DNA of 46,161 nt from assembly GCF_014207635.1 (NCBI RefSeq), contig NZ_JACHIE010000020.1, forward strand, positions 1-46,161, in the 5' to 3' direction. Of this stretch, positions 39,192 through 46,161 are shown one piece after another (the stretch's first letter is position 1; each line of letters starts with the position of its first letter). The position numbers were made by a program, and so were the translations under genes. The notes under the pieces were generated by a model. That model worked only from the letters and a program-made list of their open reading frames with translations. It searched no databases and had not been told where the DNA came from. The DNA comes from Acetobacter lovaniensis (GTDB taxonomy: Bacteria; Pseudomonadota; Alphaproteobacteria; Acetobacterales; Acetobacteraceae).

Positions 39192-40104
39192 TCCCGTGAA
39201 TCTTAGGGGCAATGGGCGCCCTAGACGGATGTAAGATAACACCAGTTTTTGTAACTTCAGTTTTAGCCGCAGGATATACAGCTAGCGCTATTTTCAAGTT
39301 GTCTATGAACTTCGGTCTGAAATGGTCTAACCGCACGACACCTGCACCAAACTGGGCTTTCAAAGCAGACCATGTGATTGCTGTTGGTCCTTTCAATGCG
39401 TGAAGCCGATAAGCAAGCCAACAATAGATGTCGAGCGCTTGGCTATGTCCGTTTAATGCGCGGATTGCAGCTTCTTCGATCGGAATCGGATGTTTTTGCA
39501 GTTGATCGTAAAATAGTTCGGAAAGCTTAGCTCGCTCTAGGAACTGTTGTTTGCCGTTATCTTTATGATCATCCGTAAATATGGCGGCATCCACAATATT
39601 TTGATTTATCAACCCGCTAGAGTTCCCGGATTGGAAATGAAACGAGATTCGGCATCTGAAAATGCGCTCAGCTTGCTCTTTAACGTCTTTAATAGATTTT
39701 CCACCTTGCGGAATGCCCATTCTCTTGAGCCAATCTCTCAGAGATTTTCCTAGTTCAATTTCTCTATTCTGGGTTTTTATGGCTTCTGTTTGTAGGTAAA
39801 GCATGATTAATCGTGCTTTACTTCCGTAGGGTACTCCTACAGATACTGGATTTGCACCACGCACTGCCCGACGACCGGGTTCAACAATCATCACTGCTCT
39901 GTCTGTCTCAATTTGCCAGACAAGATCGTCAGCTAAGCGTTTATGTGGCAATCCTACATGAGCGAACCCACTATATAGAAAGCCGATGCCTGTATCTTCA
40001 TAAGCCATATAGTCAGCGGCAATTTCTATGATCTTTCGATCTTCGTCAAAGGACAGAGCCCCTTGTTTACCGTGTTCTTCTATGAGCTTGTGAATGGTTC
40101 CCAC
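39181..40104 (-). CDS. repA: Plasmid replication initiator RepA
   Basis: The 307-aa protein is a RepA_C-type initiator: GALSFDEDRKIIEIAADYMA, GLPHKRLADDLVWQIETDRA, RLIMLYLQTEAIKTQNREIE, LSELFYDQLQKHPIPIEEAA and a C-terminal winged-helix-like DIYCWLAYRLHALKG block. I place the start at GTG 40104 because AAGGAG lies 7 bases upstream. GTG at 40137 is in frame but lacks an RBS. The gene sits beside an iteron array and contains one iteron (39614-39627) in its coding sequence. Its stop overlaps the shared terminator. Confidence 0.85.
   Translation of the reverse strand: MGTIHKLIEEHGKQGALSFDEDRKIIEIAADYMAYEDTGIGFLYSGFAHVGLPHKRLADDLVWQIETDRAVMIVEPGRRAVRGANPVSVGVPYGSKARLIMLYLQTEAIKTQNREIELGKSLRDWLKRMGIPQGGKSIKDVKEQAERIFRCRISFHFQSGNSSGLINQNIVDAAIFTDDHKDNGKQQFLERAKLSELFYDQLQKHPIPIEEAAIRALNGHSQALDIYCWLAYRLHALKGPTAITWSALKAQFGAGVVRLDHFRPKFIDNLKIALAVYPAAKTEVTKTGVILHPSRAPIAPKIHGIPR
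39614..39627 (+). repeat. Iteron copy inside repA
   Basis: CCGCTAGAGTTCCC matches the origin iterons and lies inside the repA coding sequence (encoding the GNSSG stretch). It could let RepA bind its own gene, for example for handcuffing or repression. Confidence 0.65.
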
Positions 40105-40163
40105 TAGAGAACTCCTTTGAGCAGGATTGGTGAACACTAGCAGTAATTTTGCGCTTGAGAAGT

Positions 40164-40520
40164 GGGAACTTTAGCGGGAAGGCACCGTACGAGGCGCGCT
40201 AATATTTGAAGTATTATTTAAAATATTAGTTTGTCACGCCAGAGTCCTCGGGGTAACTCCAAAAAATCAGGAATATCCAGCATTTTTATCCGCTAGAGTT
40301 CCCAGACAATCCCGCTACAGTTCCCATTTTGCCCCGCTAAAGTTCCCGGGGTTCCGCCAGAGTCCTCGGGATAATCTAAATATTTTTCCCTCTAAAGTTC
40401 CCACCTTATTTTCAAAGTGGACGTCACCGATCCGAGTCTCTGTGACTGCTACTGTGTCTCAGCCGCTTTGTTGTTTAAAGCCATGAAATCTAAATAACTT
40501 TGTTCTGGGAACTCTGGCGG
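40164..40520. other. Origin of replication (oriV) with iterons
   Basis: Copies of CCGCTAAAGTTCCC or near variants lie at 40290-40303, 40312-40325, 40334-40347 and 40389-40402 (plus) and 40164-40177 and 40507-40520 (inverted). Two further related units CGCCAGAGTCCTCGG lie at 40237-40251 and 40355-40369. The array is upstream of repA and has AT-rich stretches (40200-40230, 40372-40388), the usual layout for melting at a RepA-type origin. Confidence 0.82.
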
Positions 40521-40568
40521 GGCGGTGGTCTCTACCGTGATGAATCATTAGACAGATTTATTTTTGAA

Positions 40569-42002
40569 TTAACGGTTTAATGCATGTTCTTCAAAAGGAT
40601 CACCTAGCTCCAGATAATCGCCCAGCGCTGCATACGTTGCGTGTCGTGCAAGACGCTTGAGTTTGACTGGGTGCGCTCCCGCATCCATCCCGGTTGTAAG
40701 CGCCCCCCGTTTCAGGCTGTGGCCCCCAAAAGTTTTTCCATCCAACCCGGCAGCACTGGCACGGCTCTGGATGATGCGGGCGATCGAGCGATCCGTCAGA
40801 GGCTGCTGTCCGATTTCACGACCGTCTCCGTGAGAGGCAGCTGTGCTTTCCTTGCGGACACGTCGGAAGACAGGGCCGGCCTGTATGCCAGATATAGCTA
40901 ACCAGGCCCCGTATGCCTTGACTGGGCAATACTGATCATAGGTGTAGGGGAGGGCGATATCAACGCCTTTGCCTTGTCTGTCTCCCTTTGAATGGGGAAG
41001 GGTGACAAGCAGGCCTTTACTGACCAAGGTTACGTGGCGAACATCGATGCTGGCCAGTTCAGAACGCCTGAATGCACCGTAGAACCCCATGAGGAGCAAA
41101 GCCCGGTCCCGCATCCCGGATAACTTGCTCAAGTCTATCGCATTGATGATTGTTGCCAGAACGTCCTGCGTTGCGGCAGCTTTGCGGCGCGGTGTACAGC
41201 CTTCCTTCGCAGCGGTGCGCCTGATTCCGGTCATGGTCTCGCCAATAGCGGCGTCAGCGGTGGGTACGGCGCAACCCGCCAGACGGTGAAGATAGGTGAT
41301 TGCAGCTCGTCGCAACTCCAATGTCGCGGGCGCAAGGCCCCGACCTCTTTCGTCTGCCAGAAATGCGGCAATGTCGGTCGAACGAGCAGGGAGGCAGGGA
41401 AGCGCATGACGATCAGCCCAGACACACCATGCCCGGACACCAGCACGATAGGCTTTGCGTGTGTTATCTGCCTTGGCCTGCAAAGCGTAGGCTGAGGCAC
41501 TATCACGCGCGGTTTCAAGAGAGCCATCGCGTTGAGGAACGGCCCTTGCAAGAGAGGCGTCAAACCATCGGATAATGACGCCGGGCGTCTGGCCCGCAGG
41601 AGAGGGCAGGGGAGGAGACGCGTCAGACTGTGCGATAGTGTCCCTGTGTGCTTGCCTGTAGCGCGCTAGAAAATACGGAACTGAACTGAGATGCAGGACG
41701 AGAGTCAGTGAAGGGTCATCTGGAGTCACACCGATCCGCTCTGCGGCCAGTGCACGGGCACGGGAGACGAACGGCACATCATTAGCAATCAGTAGATTGT
41801 CAGTCTTATTCCCTGAAAGGGAGATACCAGACAAGCGCAGTTCCAATCCCGGGGAGAAACGGGCCGCAGCAAGAACTCCCGGCAGAGTGTCAGATGTTGA
41901 ACCGGCCTCGGCTAGACGGTGTCGGGTGGTCCGGTCACACCGCTCGAACAGAGCCGCGAAAACCCGATCTTTTCGGCCGTGGACAACAACTTCAACCTGC
42001 AT
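40569..42002 (-). CDS. Tyrosine recombinase (site-specific integrase)
   Basis: The 477-aa protein has an unusual 170-residue N-terminal extension, then a SAM-like core-binding domain (NTRKAYRAGVRAWCVWADRH, TDIAAFLADERGRGL). The catalytic domain follows: GAFRRSELASID (Arg, about 310), HSKGDRQ (Lys), GGHSLKRGALT (His-xx-Arg, about 434), LARHATYAAL (His) and the likely nucleophile Tyr in GDYLELG (about 463). It may resolve plasmid multimers near the origin or serve as an integrase of a mobile unit. The start at 42002 has a GAGG RBS at short distance. It lies next to oriV and is followed by an IS3 element on its 5' side. Confidence 0.87.
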   Translation of the reverse strand: MQVEVVVHGRKDRVFAALFERCDRTTRHRLAEAGSTSDTLPGVLAAARFSPGLELRLSGISLSGNKTDNLLIANDVPFVSRARALAAERIGVTPDDPSLTLVLHLSSVPYFLARYRQAHRDTIAQSDASPPLPSPAGQTPGVIIRWFDASLARAVPQRDGSLETARDSASAYALQAKADNTRKAYRAGVRAWCVWADRHALPCLPARSTDIAAFLADERGRGLAPATLELRRAAITYLHRLAGCAVPTADAAIGETMTGIRRTAAKEGCTPRRKAAATQDVLATIINAIDLSKLSGMRDRALLLMGFYGAFRRSELASIDVRHVTLVSKGLLVTLPHSKGDRQGKGVDIALPYTYDQYCPVKAYGAWLAISGIQAGPVFRRVRKESTAASHGDGREIGQQPLTDRSIARIIQSRASAAGLDGKTFGGHSLKRGALTTGMDAGAHPVKLKRLARHATYAALGDYLELGDPFEEHALNR

Positions 42003-42194
42003 GAACGGTGCCTCGCGCTTGCTGTTATTCTGAGCGTCAAACTCTCAGTGTAGTCGTTTGCGGCGCTGAGTAGGACCCGTATTTTTTTCTCATAAAGATA
42101 TTCTTGATGACCGACTTGGGGGGATGAAGTATGACGTGCCCCCCGGAAATGTAACCATTTAAAAGTAGAGTCCGATCGAGAAGGATACGGACGA

Positions 42195-42461
42195 ATGAAA
42201 CGCAGTCGTTTTACGGAAGAGCAGATCATAGGGATCCTGAAGGAACAGGAGGCTGGTCTGAAAGTCTCTGATCTTTGTCGCAAACACGGGATCGGTGACG
42301 CGACCTTCTACAAATGGAAGACCCGCTATGGAGGTCTTGAAGTTTCCGAGGCCAGGCGGCTGAAGGCGCTGGAAGATGAGAACAGCCGGCTGAAACGTCT
42401 TCTGGCGAATGCGATGCTGGATAATGCTGCGCTGAAGGAAATCGTTGGAAAAAAGTGGTGA
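42195..42461 (+). CDS. IS3-family transposase orfA
   Basis: The 88-aa protein [60 protein letters not shown] is a standard InsE/HTH_21 protein with a leucine-zipper helix. It ends at 42461, overlapping orfB, with an AAAAAAG slippery site at 42449-42455 for -1 frameshifting. Confidence 0.92.
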   Translation: MKRSRFTEEQIIGILKEQEAGLKVSDLCRKHGIGDATFYKWKTRYGGLEVSEARRLKALEDENSRLKRLLANAMLDNAALKEIVGKKW

Positions 42462-43345
42462 CGCCTGTCGCAAAGCGGCAGGCGGTCCGACACATTCAGG
42501 AGGCTCTGGACCTGAGTGAACGCCGTGCCTGTGCGCTTGTTGGTCTTGCGAGGCGTGTCGCGCGGTATGTTTCCACCAGGGCGGATGATGCTGCCCTACG
42601 CCAGCGCCTGCGGGATCTGGCAGGGCAGAGACGCCGTTTTGGCTATCGCCGTCTGGGCTATCTTCTGGCGCGGGAAGGGTTCAGACCCAATCACAAGAAG
42701 CTGTTCCGCCTCTATCAGGAAGAAGGTCTGAAAGTCCGCCATCGGGGTGGCCGCAAGAGGGCACTGGGAACGCGCGCTCCCATGACCATTCCACAGGAGC
42801 CGGGGCAACGCTGGAGCCTGGATTTTGTGTCTGACGCGCTGATTTGTGGTCGCCGGTTCCGCATTCTGGCTGTTATCGACGATTTCAGCCGCAGGAACCT
42901 GGCATTGGTTGCCGACACGTCCTTGTCAGGCGGACGTGTGGCGCGGGAATTGACGACCTTGGTGAAACGCTATGGCAAACCCCTCATGATTGTCAGCGAC
43001 AACGGCACGGAATTCACATCCCATGCCATCCTGAAATGGGCGGATGAGATGAAGGTTGAATGGCACTATATCGCCCCAGGGAAACCGCAGCAGAACGGCT
43101 TTGTCGAAAGCTTCAATGGTCGGCTGAGGGATGAATGCCTCAACGAAACACTGTTTACGTCCCTGACGCAGGCCCGCCAGATTCTGGCTGACTGGCGGGA
43201 GGACTATAATACGGTGCGCCCACACTCCCAACTGGATGGCAGGACACCGGATCAGGTCGCCAGACAAGAGCCTCGGGGGCATGCCCCCGAGGCTCTTGTC
43301 ATCCCATCAACCCCAAGACATAAAAACAGGGAACTCTCCTTTTGA
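42455..43345 (+). CDS. IS3-family transposase orfB
   Basis: The 296-aa integrase-core protein has [10 protein letters not shown] (Asp), [13 protein letters not shown] (Asp) and [20 protein letters not shown] (Glu), with an N-terminal [16 protein letters not shown] block. It begins with GTG in the overlap and would be made mainly as an OrfAB fusion. All catalytic residues are present, so it is probably active. Confidence 0.92.
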   Translation: MVTPVAKRQAVRHIQEALDLSERRACALVGLARRVARYVSTRADDAALRQRLRDLAGQRRRFGYRRLGYLLAREGFRPNHKKLFRLYQEEGLKVRHRGGRKRALGTRAPMTIPQEPGQRWSLDFVSDALICGRRFRILAVIDDFSRRNLALVADTSLSGGRVARELTTLVKRYGKPLMIVSDNGTEFTSHAILKWADEMKVEWHYIAPGKPQQNGFVESFNGRLRDECLNETLFTSLTQARQILADWREDYNTVRPHSQLDGRTPDQVARQEPRGHAPEALVIPSTPRHKNRELSF

Positions 43346-43371
43346 ATGGTAACAAAAAGGGGGGCACGTCA

Positions 43372-43547
43372 GGTTCTTCCTGTCAGGGAAAAGATCTGCG
43401 CAGTTTGATCGGGCGTTTTGATATCTTCATCTTGTCAGTTCGGTTTTGACGATCAGTCATATTGACAGGAACCGTTTCCTGTCTCTCTCTTTCTGTGGGA
43501 CACAGAGTCCGCAACATAACACCAACCCAAGGTCAGGAGACAGTCTG
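43372..43547 (+). promoter_or_regulatory. Leader and promoter region of ahpC
   Basis: This 176-base non-coding stretch carries the ahpC promoter, between the IS3 right end and the start codon. I see no certain OxyR box. The end GGTCAGGAGACAGTCTG holds the RBS. A CAGGAACCGTTTCCTG inverted repeat (43466-43481) is a possible regulator site. Confidence 0.45.
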
Positions 43548-44111
43548 ATGGTACGCATCAACTCCCCGTTGAAGCCCTTCTCAACCGATGCTTTCCGCAA
43601 CGGTGAGTTCCTCACGGTCACGGATTCCGACGTTCGCGGCAAGTGGTCCGTTTTCTTCTTCTATCCGGCCGACTTCACGTTCGTCTGCCCGACGGAACTT
43701 GAAGACCTCGCTGACAACCAGGCCGCTTTTGACAAGCTGGGCGTGGAAATCTATTCCGTCTCCACGGACAAGCATTTCACGCACAAGGCTTGGCACGACA
43801 CGTCCCCGGCCATTGGCAAGATCAAGTACACGATGCTGGGTGACCCGACGGGCACGATCGCACGCAACTTTGATGTGCTGATCGAAGAAGCCGGTCTGGC
43901 CGATCGCGGTACCTTCTTGATCGATCCGGAAGGCAAGATCCAGTACATCGAAATCACCGCCGGTGGCGTTGGTCGTAGCGCTGCCGAGCTGCTCGACAAG
44001 ATCCAGGCTGCACAGTATGTCGCCACGCATCCCGGTGAAGTCTGCCCGGCCAAGTGGAAGGAAGGTGGTGAAACACTGAAGCCGTCCCTCGACCTCGTCG
44101 GCAAGATCTGA
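43548..44111 (+). CDS. ahpC: Alkyl hydroperoxide reductase subunit C (2-Cys peroxiredoxin)
   Basis: The 187-aa protein is a typical AhpC, with [13 protein letters not shown] carrying the peroxidatic Cys at about 47 and [10 protein letters not shown] carrying the resolving Cys at about 165. It reduces H2O2, organic peroxides and peroxynitrite in the cytoplasm, with electrons from AhpF. The start at 43548 has CAGGAG as RBS. It is followed by ahpF after 129 bases, with a small hairpin between. This is a housekeeping-type operon placed between two mobile elements. Confidence 0.97.
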   Translation: MVRINSPLKPFSTDAFRNGEFLTVTDSDVRGKWSVFFFYPADFTFVCPTELEDLADNQAAFDKLGVEIYSVSTDKHFTHKAWHDTSPAIGKIKYTMLGDPTGTIARNFDVLIEEAGLADRGTFLIDPEGKIQYIEITAGGVGRSAAELLDKIQAAQYVATHPGEVCPAKWKEGGETLKPSLDLVGKI

Positions 44112-44159
44112 TCCGCTCCCGGGTCTGATGATGGTGGGGCTTTCGCGTTCCACCAGCCT

Positions 44160-44181
44160 CCGCCTCCTTAACTGGAGGCGG
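44160..44181 (+). terminator. Hairpin between ahpC and ahpF
   Basis: CCGCCTCC-TTAACT-GGAGGCGG is a perfect 8-bp stem. Without a T run it could be an mRNA-stabilising or attenuating hairpin that raises ahpC over ahpF. Confidence 0.5.
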
Positions 44182-44240
44182 CTTAGCCGGACAGTCTTCC
44201 AGTTCAATAATTCCCAAGTCCAGAAATCCGGAGAAAAAAA

Positions 44241-45812
44241 ATGCTTCAGGACGACCTGAAAACTCAGATGCGCACCTATATGGAGTACCTGCGTGATGCG
44301 GTCGTGCTTGAGGCGACCCTTGGCGCGGATGACCGTTCGGCAGAAGTGCGCGGTCTGTTGGAAGATATTACCAGCCTGTCGCCGAAGGTGACCTTTTCGG
44401 ACAAGGGGCAGGGCTCCCGCACGCCGTCTTTCGTCATCCGCCGCCCCGGTACGGATATTCAGGTCTGCTTCGCGGGTCTGCCGATGGGGCACGAGTTTAC
44501 GTCTCTGGTGCTGGCGCTGCTTCAGGTCAGCGGCCATCCGCCGAAGATCGAGGCGGATGTGGTTGCACAGATACGCGCGCTGGACGGGGAGTTTCATTTC
44601 GAGACGTATTTCTCCCAGTCCTGCCAGAACTGCCCGGACGTGGTGCAGGCGCTCAATGCCATGAGTGTGCTGAACCCGAAGATCCATCACACCGCCATTG
44701 ATGGCGCGGATTTTCAGGATGAAGTGGAGCGCCTCGACATCCGCTCGGTCCCGCAGGTCTATCTGAATGGTGAGCCTTTCGCGTCGGGCCGGATGGATGT
44801 GGCGGATATTCTGGCCAAGCTGGATACGGCCTCGGTCGCGCGGTCGGCGGAAAAGCTGAACGATATGGCCCCATTTCACGTGCTGGTACTTGGTGCGGGG
44901 CCTGCGGGCAACGCGGCGGCGATCTATTCCGCCCGTAAGGGGCTACGGACGGGTCTTGTGGCGGAGCGGTTTGGTGGTCAGGTCATGGACACGGCCGGGA
45001 TTGAGAACTTCATTTCCGTGCAGGAGACTGAAGGACCGAAGCTCTCGGCAGCGCTCGAAGCCCATGTGCGTCAGTATGACGTCCAGATTATTGCGTCCCA
45101 GCTTGCCGCCAAGCTGATCCCGGCTGAGGAAGTCGATGGTCTGCACCAGATTGTTCTGGAGAGCGGGGCCACGCTGCGTTCAAAGACGGTCATCATCGCG
45201 ACGGGTGCGCGCTGGCGGCATCTGGGGGTGCCAGGTGAGGACGAGTATCGCACCAAGGGCGTGGCCTACTGCCCGCATTGCGATGGCCCGTTCTACAAGG
45301 GACGTCCGGTTGTCGTGGCCGGTGGCGGCAATAGCGGTGTGGAAGCAGCAATTGACCTTGCCGGCATCGTCTCGCATGTCACGTTGCTGCAGCGCGGTGC
45401 GCACCTGAAGGCCGACAAGGTGTTGCAGGACAAGCTGCTGAGCCTATCAAATGTCACGGTCCTGACCAACGCCCTGACCACGAAGATCGAAGGTGACGGC
45501 AAGGAAGTCACTGGTCTGACCTATAGCGATGGCGATGGCGGTCTGCATCAGATCAGGACGGACGGCGTGTTCATTCAGATCGGCCTACTGCCCAATTCGG
45601 AATGGCTGAAAGGCGCGCTGGAACTGAGCCCGTATGGCGAGGTCGTCATCAACGATCATTGTGCTACCTCCATCCCCGGCGTGTTCGCGGCGGGAGATGT
45701 GACGACTGTTCCTTACAAGCAGATCGTCATTGCTATGGGTGAGGGGGCGAAGGCGTCCCTGTCCGCATTCGATTACCTGATCCGTCTACCGGTGGCTGCA
45801 AAAGCCGGATAA
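44241..45812 (+). CDS. ahpF: Alkyl hydroperoxide reductase subunit F
   Basis: The 523-aa flavoprotein has the N-terminal double-thioredoxin domain with SQSCQNC (about 127-130) and the C-terminal thioredoxin-reductase-like domain. The latter shows FAD-binding [19 protein letters not shown], redox YCPHCDGP (about 343-346), NAD(P)H-binding [14 protein letters not shown] and the closing [16 protein letters not shown]. It passes electrons from NADH to AhpC. Length is normal for the family. RBS CCGGAGAAAAAA precedes ATG 44241. It completes the operon. Confidence 0.97.
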   Translation: MLQDDLKTQMRTYMEYLRDAVVLEATLGADDRSAEVRGLLEDITSLSPKVTFSDKGQGSRTPSFVIRRPGTDIQVCFAGLPMGHEFTSLVLALLQVSGHPPKIEADVVAQIRALDGEFHFETYFSQSCQNCPDVVQALNAMSVLNPKIHHTAIDGADFQDEVERLDIRSVPQVYLNGEPFASGRMDVADILAKLDTASVARSAEKLNDMAPFHVLVLGAGPAGNAAAIYSARKGLRTGLVAERFGGQVMDTAGIENFISVQETEGPKLSAALEAHVRQYDVQIIASQLAAKLIPAEEVDGLHQIVLESGATLRSKTVIIATGARWRHLGVPGEDEYRTKGVAYCPHCDGPFYKGRPVVVAGGGNSGVEAAIDLAGIVSHVTLLQRGAHLKADKVLQDKLLSLSNVTVLTNALTTKIEGDGKEVTGLTYSDGDGGLHQIRTDGVFIQIGLLPNSEWLKGALELSPYGEVVINDHCATSIPGVFAAGDVTTVPYKQIVIAMGEGAKASLSAFDYLIRLPVAAKAG

Positions 45813-45814
45813 AG

Positions 45815-45890
45815 AAAAGGAGATTGGGGATTTTCAGGATGGGATGTAGGTTTCGATCATCCATCTTTACCTGATTCCCCTTCTCATTTT
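45815..45890 (+). terminator. Candidate terminator after ahpF
   Basis: GAGATTGGGGATTTTCAG (from about 45821) pairs imperfectly with CTGATTCCCCTTCTC (to about 45887), and GATGGGATG/CATCCATC pairs inside. ATTTTCG follows. The fit is imperfect. Confidence 0.45.
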
Positions 45891-46067
45891 CGCGGTGGCT
45901 GCAGCCGTATCCACAAAACCTAGGTCAATTCAATGCTTTCCATCAGATGTCGGTCAAAGGTCATCTGTAGAAGATAAAATCTGACCTTTCGCTATATAGG
46001 TAAAACTTGCCTTGATCGACGATTAGATAATTGTGACTCTCAAGGCACTGCCAGCAGTGTTCAAGAT
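45891..46067. other. Non-coding gap between the ahp operon and an IS end
   Basis: I see no gene here. The stretch AAAATCTGACCTTTCGCTATATAGGT near 45976-46001 is AT-rich and could hold a promoter. Confidence 0.35.
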
Positions 46068-46161
46068 GGAGGGATCGAAGAACCGTTGATTGATGTGCTT
46101 GGCGGGTAATTTCTGGCTTTTGGCGATTTGATTGACGGTTTTTGCGATGGCATCCGGTCTG
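46068..46161 (-). mobile_element. Left end of an IS5-type element, continuing beyond the window
   Basis: GGAGGGATCGAAGAACC followed by TTGATTGATGTGCTTGGCGG and TAATTTCTGGCTTTTGGCGA matches the split element at 23919 and 24807 with a few differences. It shows what the uninterrupted end looks like. The transposase should lie outside the window. Strand is inferred from the copy at 23919-27760. Confidence 0.78.

Larger units (their letters stand above)
42132..43371 (+). mobile_element. IS3-family element (IS407-like), second copy type
   Basis: The ends TGACGTGCCCCCC and GGGGGGCACGTCA are perfect inverted repeats, and pairing extends inward with interruptions (GTAACCATTTAAAAG/CTTTTGAATGGTAAC). 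Length is 1240 bp. No target duplication is seen, so later rearrangement at one side is likely. It differs from the IS3 element at 21817. Confidence 0.87.

Noticed and set aside
40164..40520. The repeat array as a CRISPR.
   Set aside because: The units are 14 bases, occur in both directions with irregular short gaps, and lie beside repA, so they are iterons.
42003..42131. An attachment site next to the tyrosine recombinase.
   Set aside because: I found no pair of repeats or inverted core sites in this stretch that would support it.
1..46161. tRNA, rRNA or known riboswitch genes.
   Set aside because: No segment showed a cloverleaf, rRNA-like or recognised riboswitch signature on reading either strand.

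Overview
The window looks like part of a large plasmid of an acetic acid bacterium (Acetobacteraceae such as Gluconacetobacter, Komagataeibacter, Acetobacter or Gluconobacter). This rests on the GC-rich backbone, the alphaproteobacterial plasmid gene set (ArdC, GapR/DUF2312, DUF1173-like, DUF5983, DUF6876, DUF6878, DUF6915, a giant methylase-helicase), a ParAB/RepA core with iterons, and heavy loading with IS3, IS5, IS110 and IS630 elements. No rRNA, tRNA, relaxase or mating-pore gene is visible, so mobility cannot be judged from this window.

Layout. (1) 1-19.5 kb: an almost entirely minus-strand accessory backbone. It runs from a ParB-domain protein (17413-19380) through small DUF proteins, a secreted nuclease, a DUF3991/Toprim protein, a UvrD/PcrA-type helicase, an HD-GYP protein, winged-helix and HTH proteins, a DUF1173-like protein and GapR, to the antirestriction protein ArdC. 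Many genes overlap by ATGA or a few bases, so they form translationally coupled operons. (2) 19.5-31.1 kb: a cargo and IS block. It holds a cobalamin-binding radical SAM protein (DUF4070/HpnP-like), an AT-rich GT-C-like membrane glycosyltransferase, a truncated gene and six stacked transposable elements, several nested in one another. (3) 31.2-37.4 kb: the minus-strand backbone resumes with a PP-loop (PAPS-reductase-like) protein and a 1709-aa DNA methylase-helicase. (4) 37.6-42.0 kb: the maintenance module, with parAB behind two palindromic operators, RepA, an iteron origin and a tyrosine recombinase. (5) 42.1-46.2 kb: an IS3 element, an ahpC-ahpF peroxide-defence operon, and the start of an IS5-type element running off the window.

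The most unusual feature is a family of long imperfect palindromes at 2124, 3523, 11388, 14421, 15787, 17275, 19476 and 37541, plus a probable inverted member at 22. Each sits in the leader of a backbone gene or operon. They share an architecture: variable outer arms that still pair, a GGCGC-loop-GCGCC inner hairpin, then an asymmetric tail such as GGGAGCCTGCGACGAA. All point the same way relative to the following gene. Two near-identical copies show a compensatory base-pair change. Because they precede antirestriction-type genes on one strand, they could be a family of structured leaders or single-stranded-DNA promoters (Frpo-like) that switch on a plasmid-establishment programme. Antisense terminators or plain 5'UTR elements are the main alternatives.
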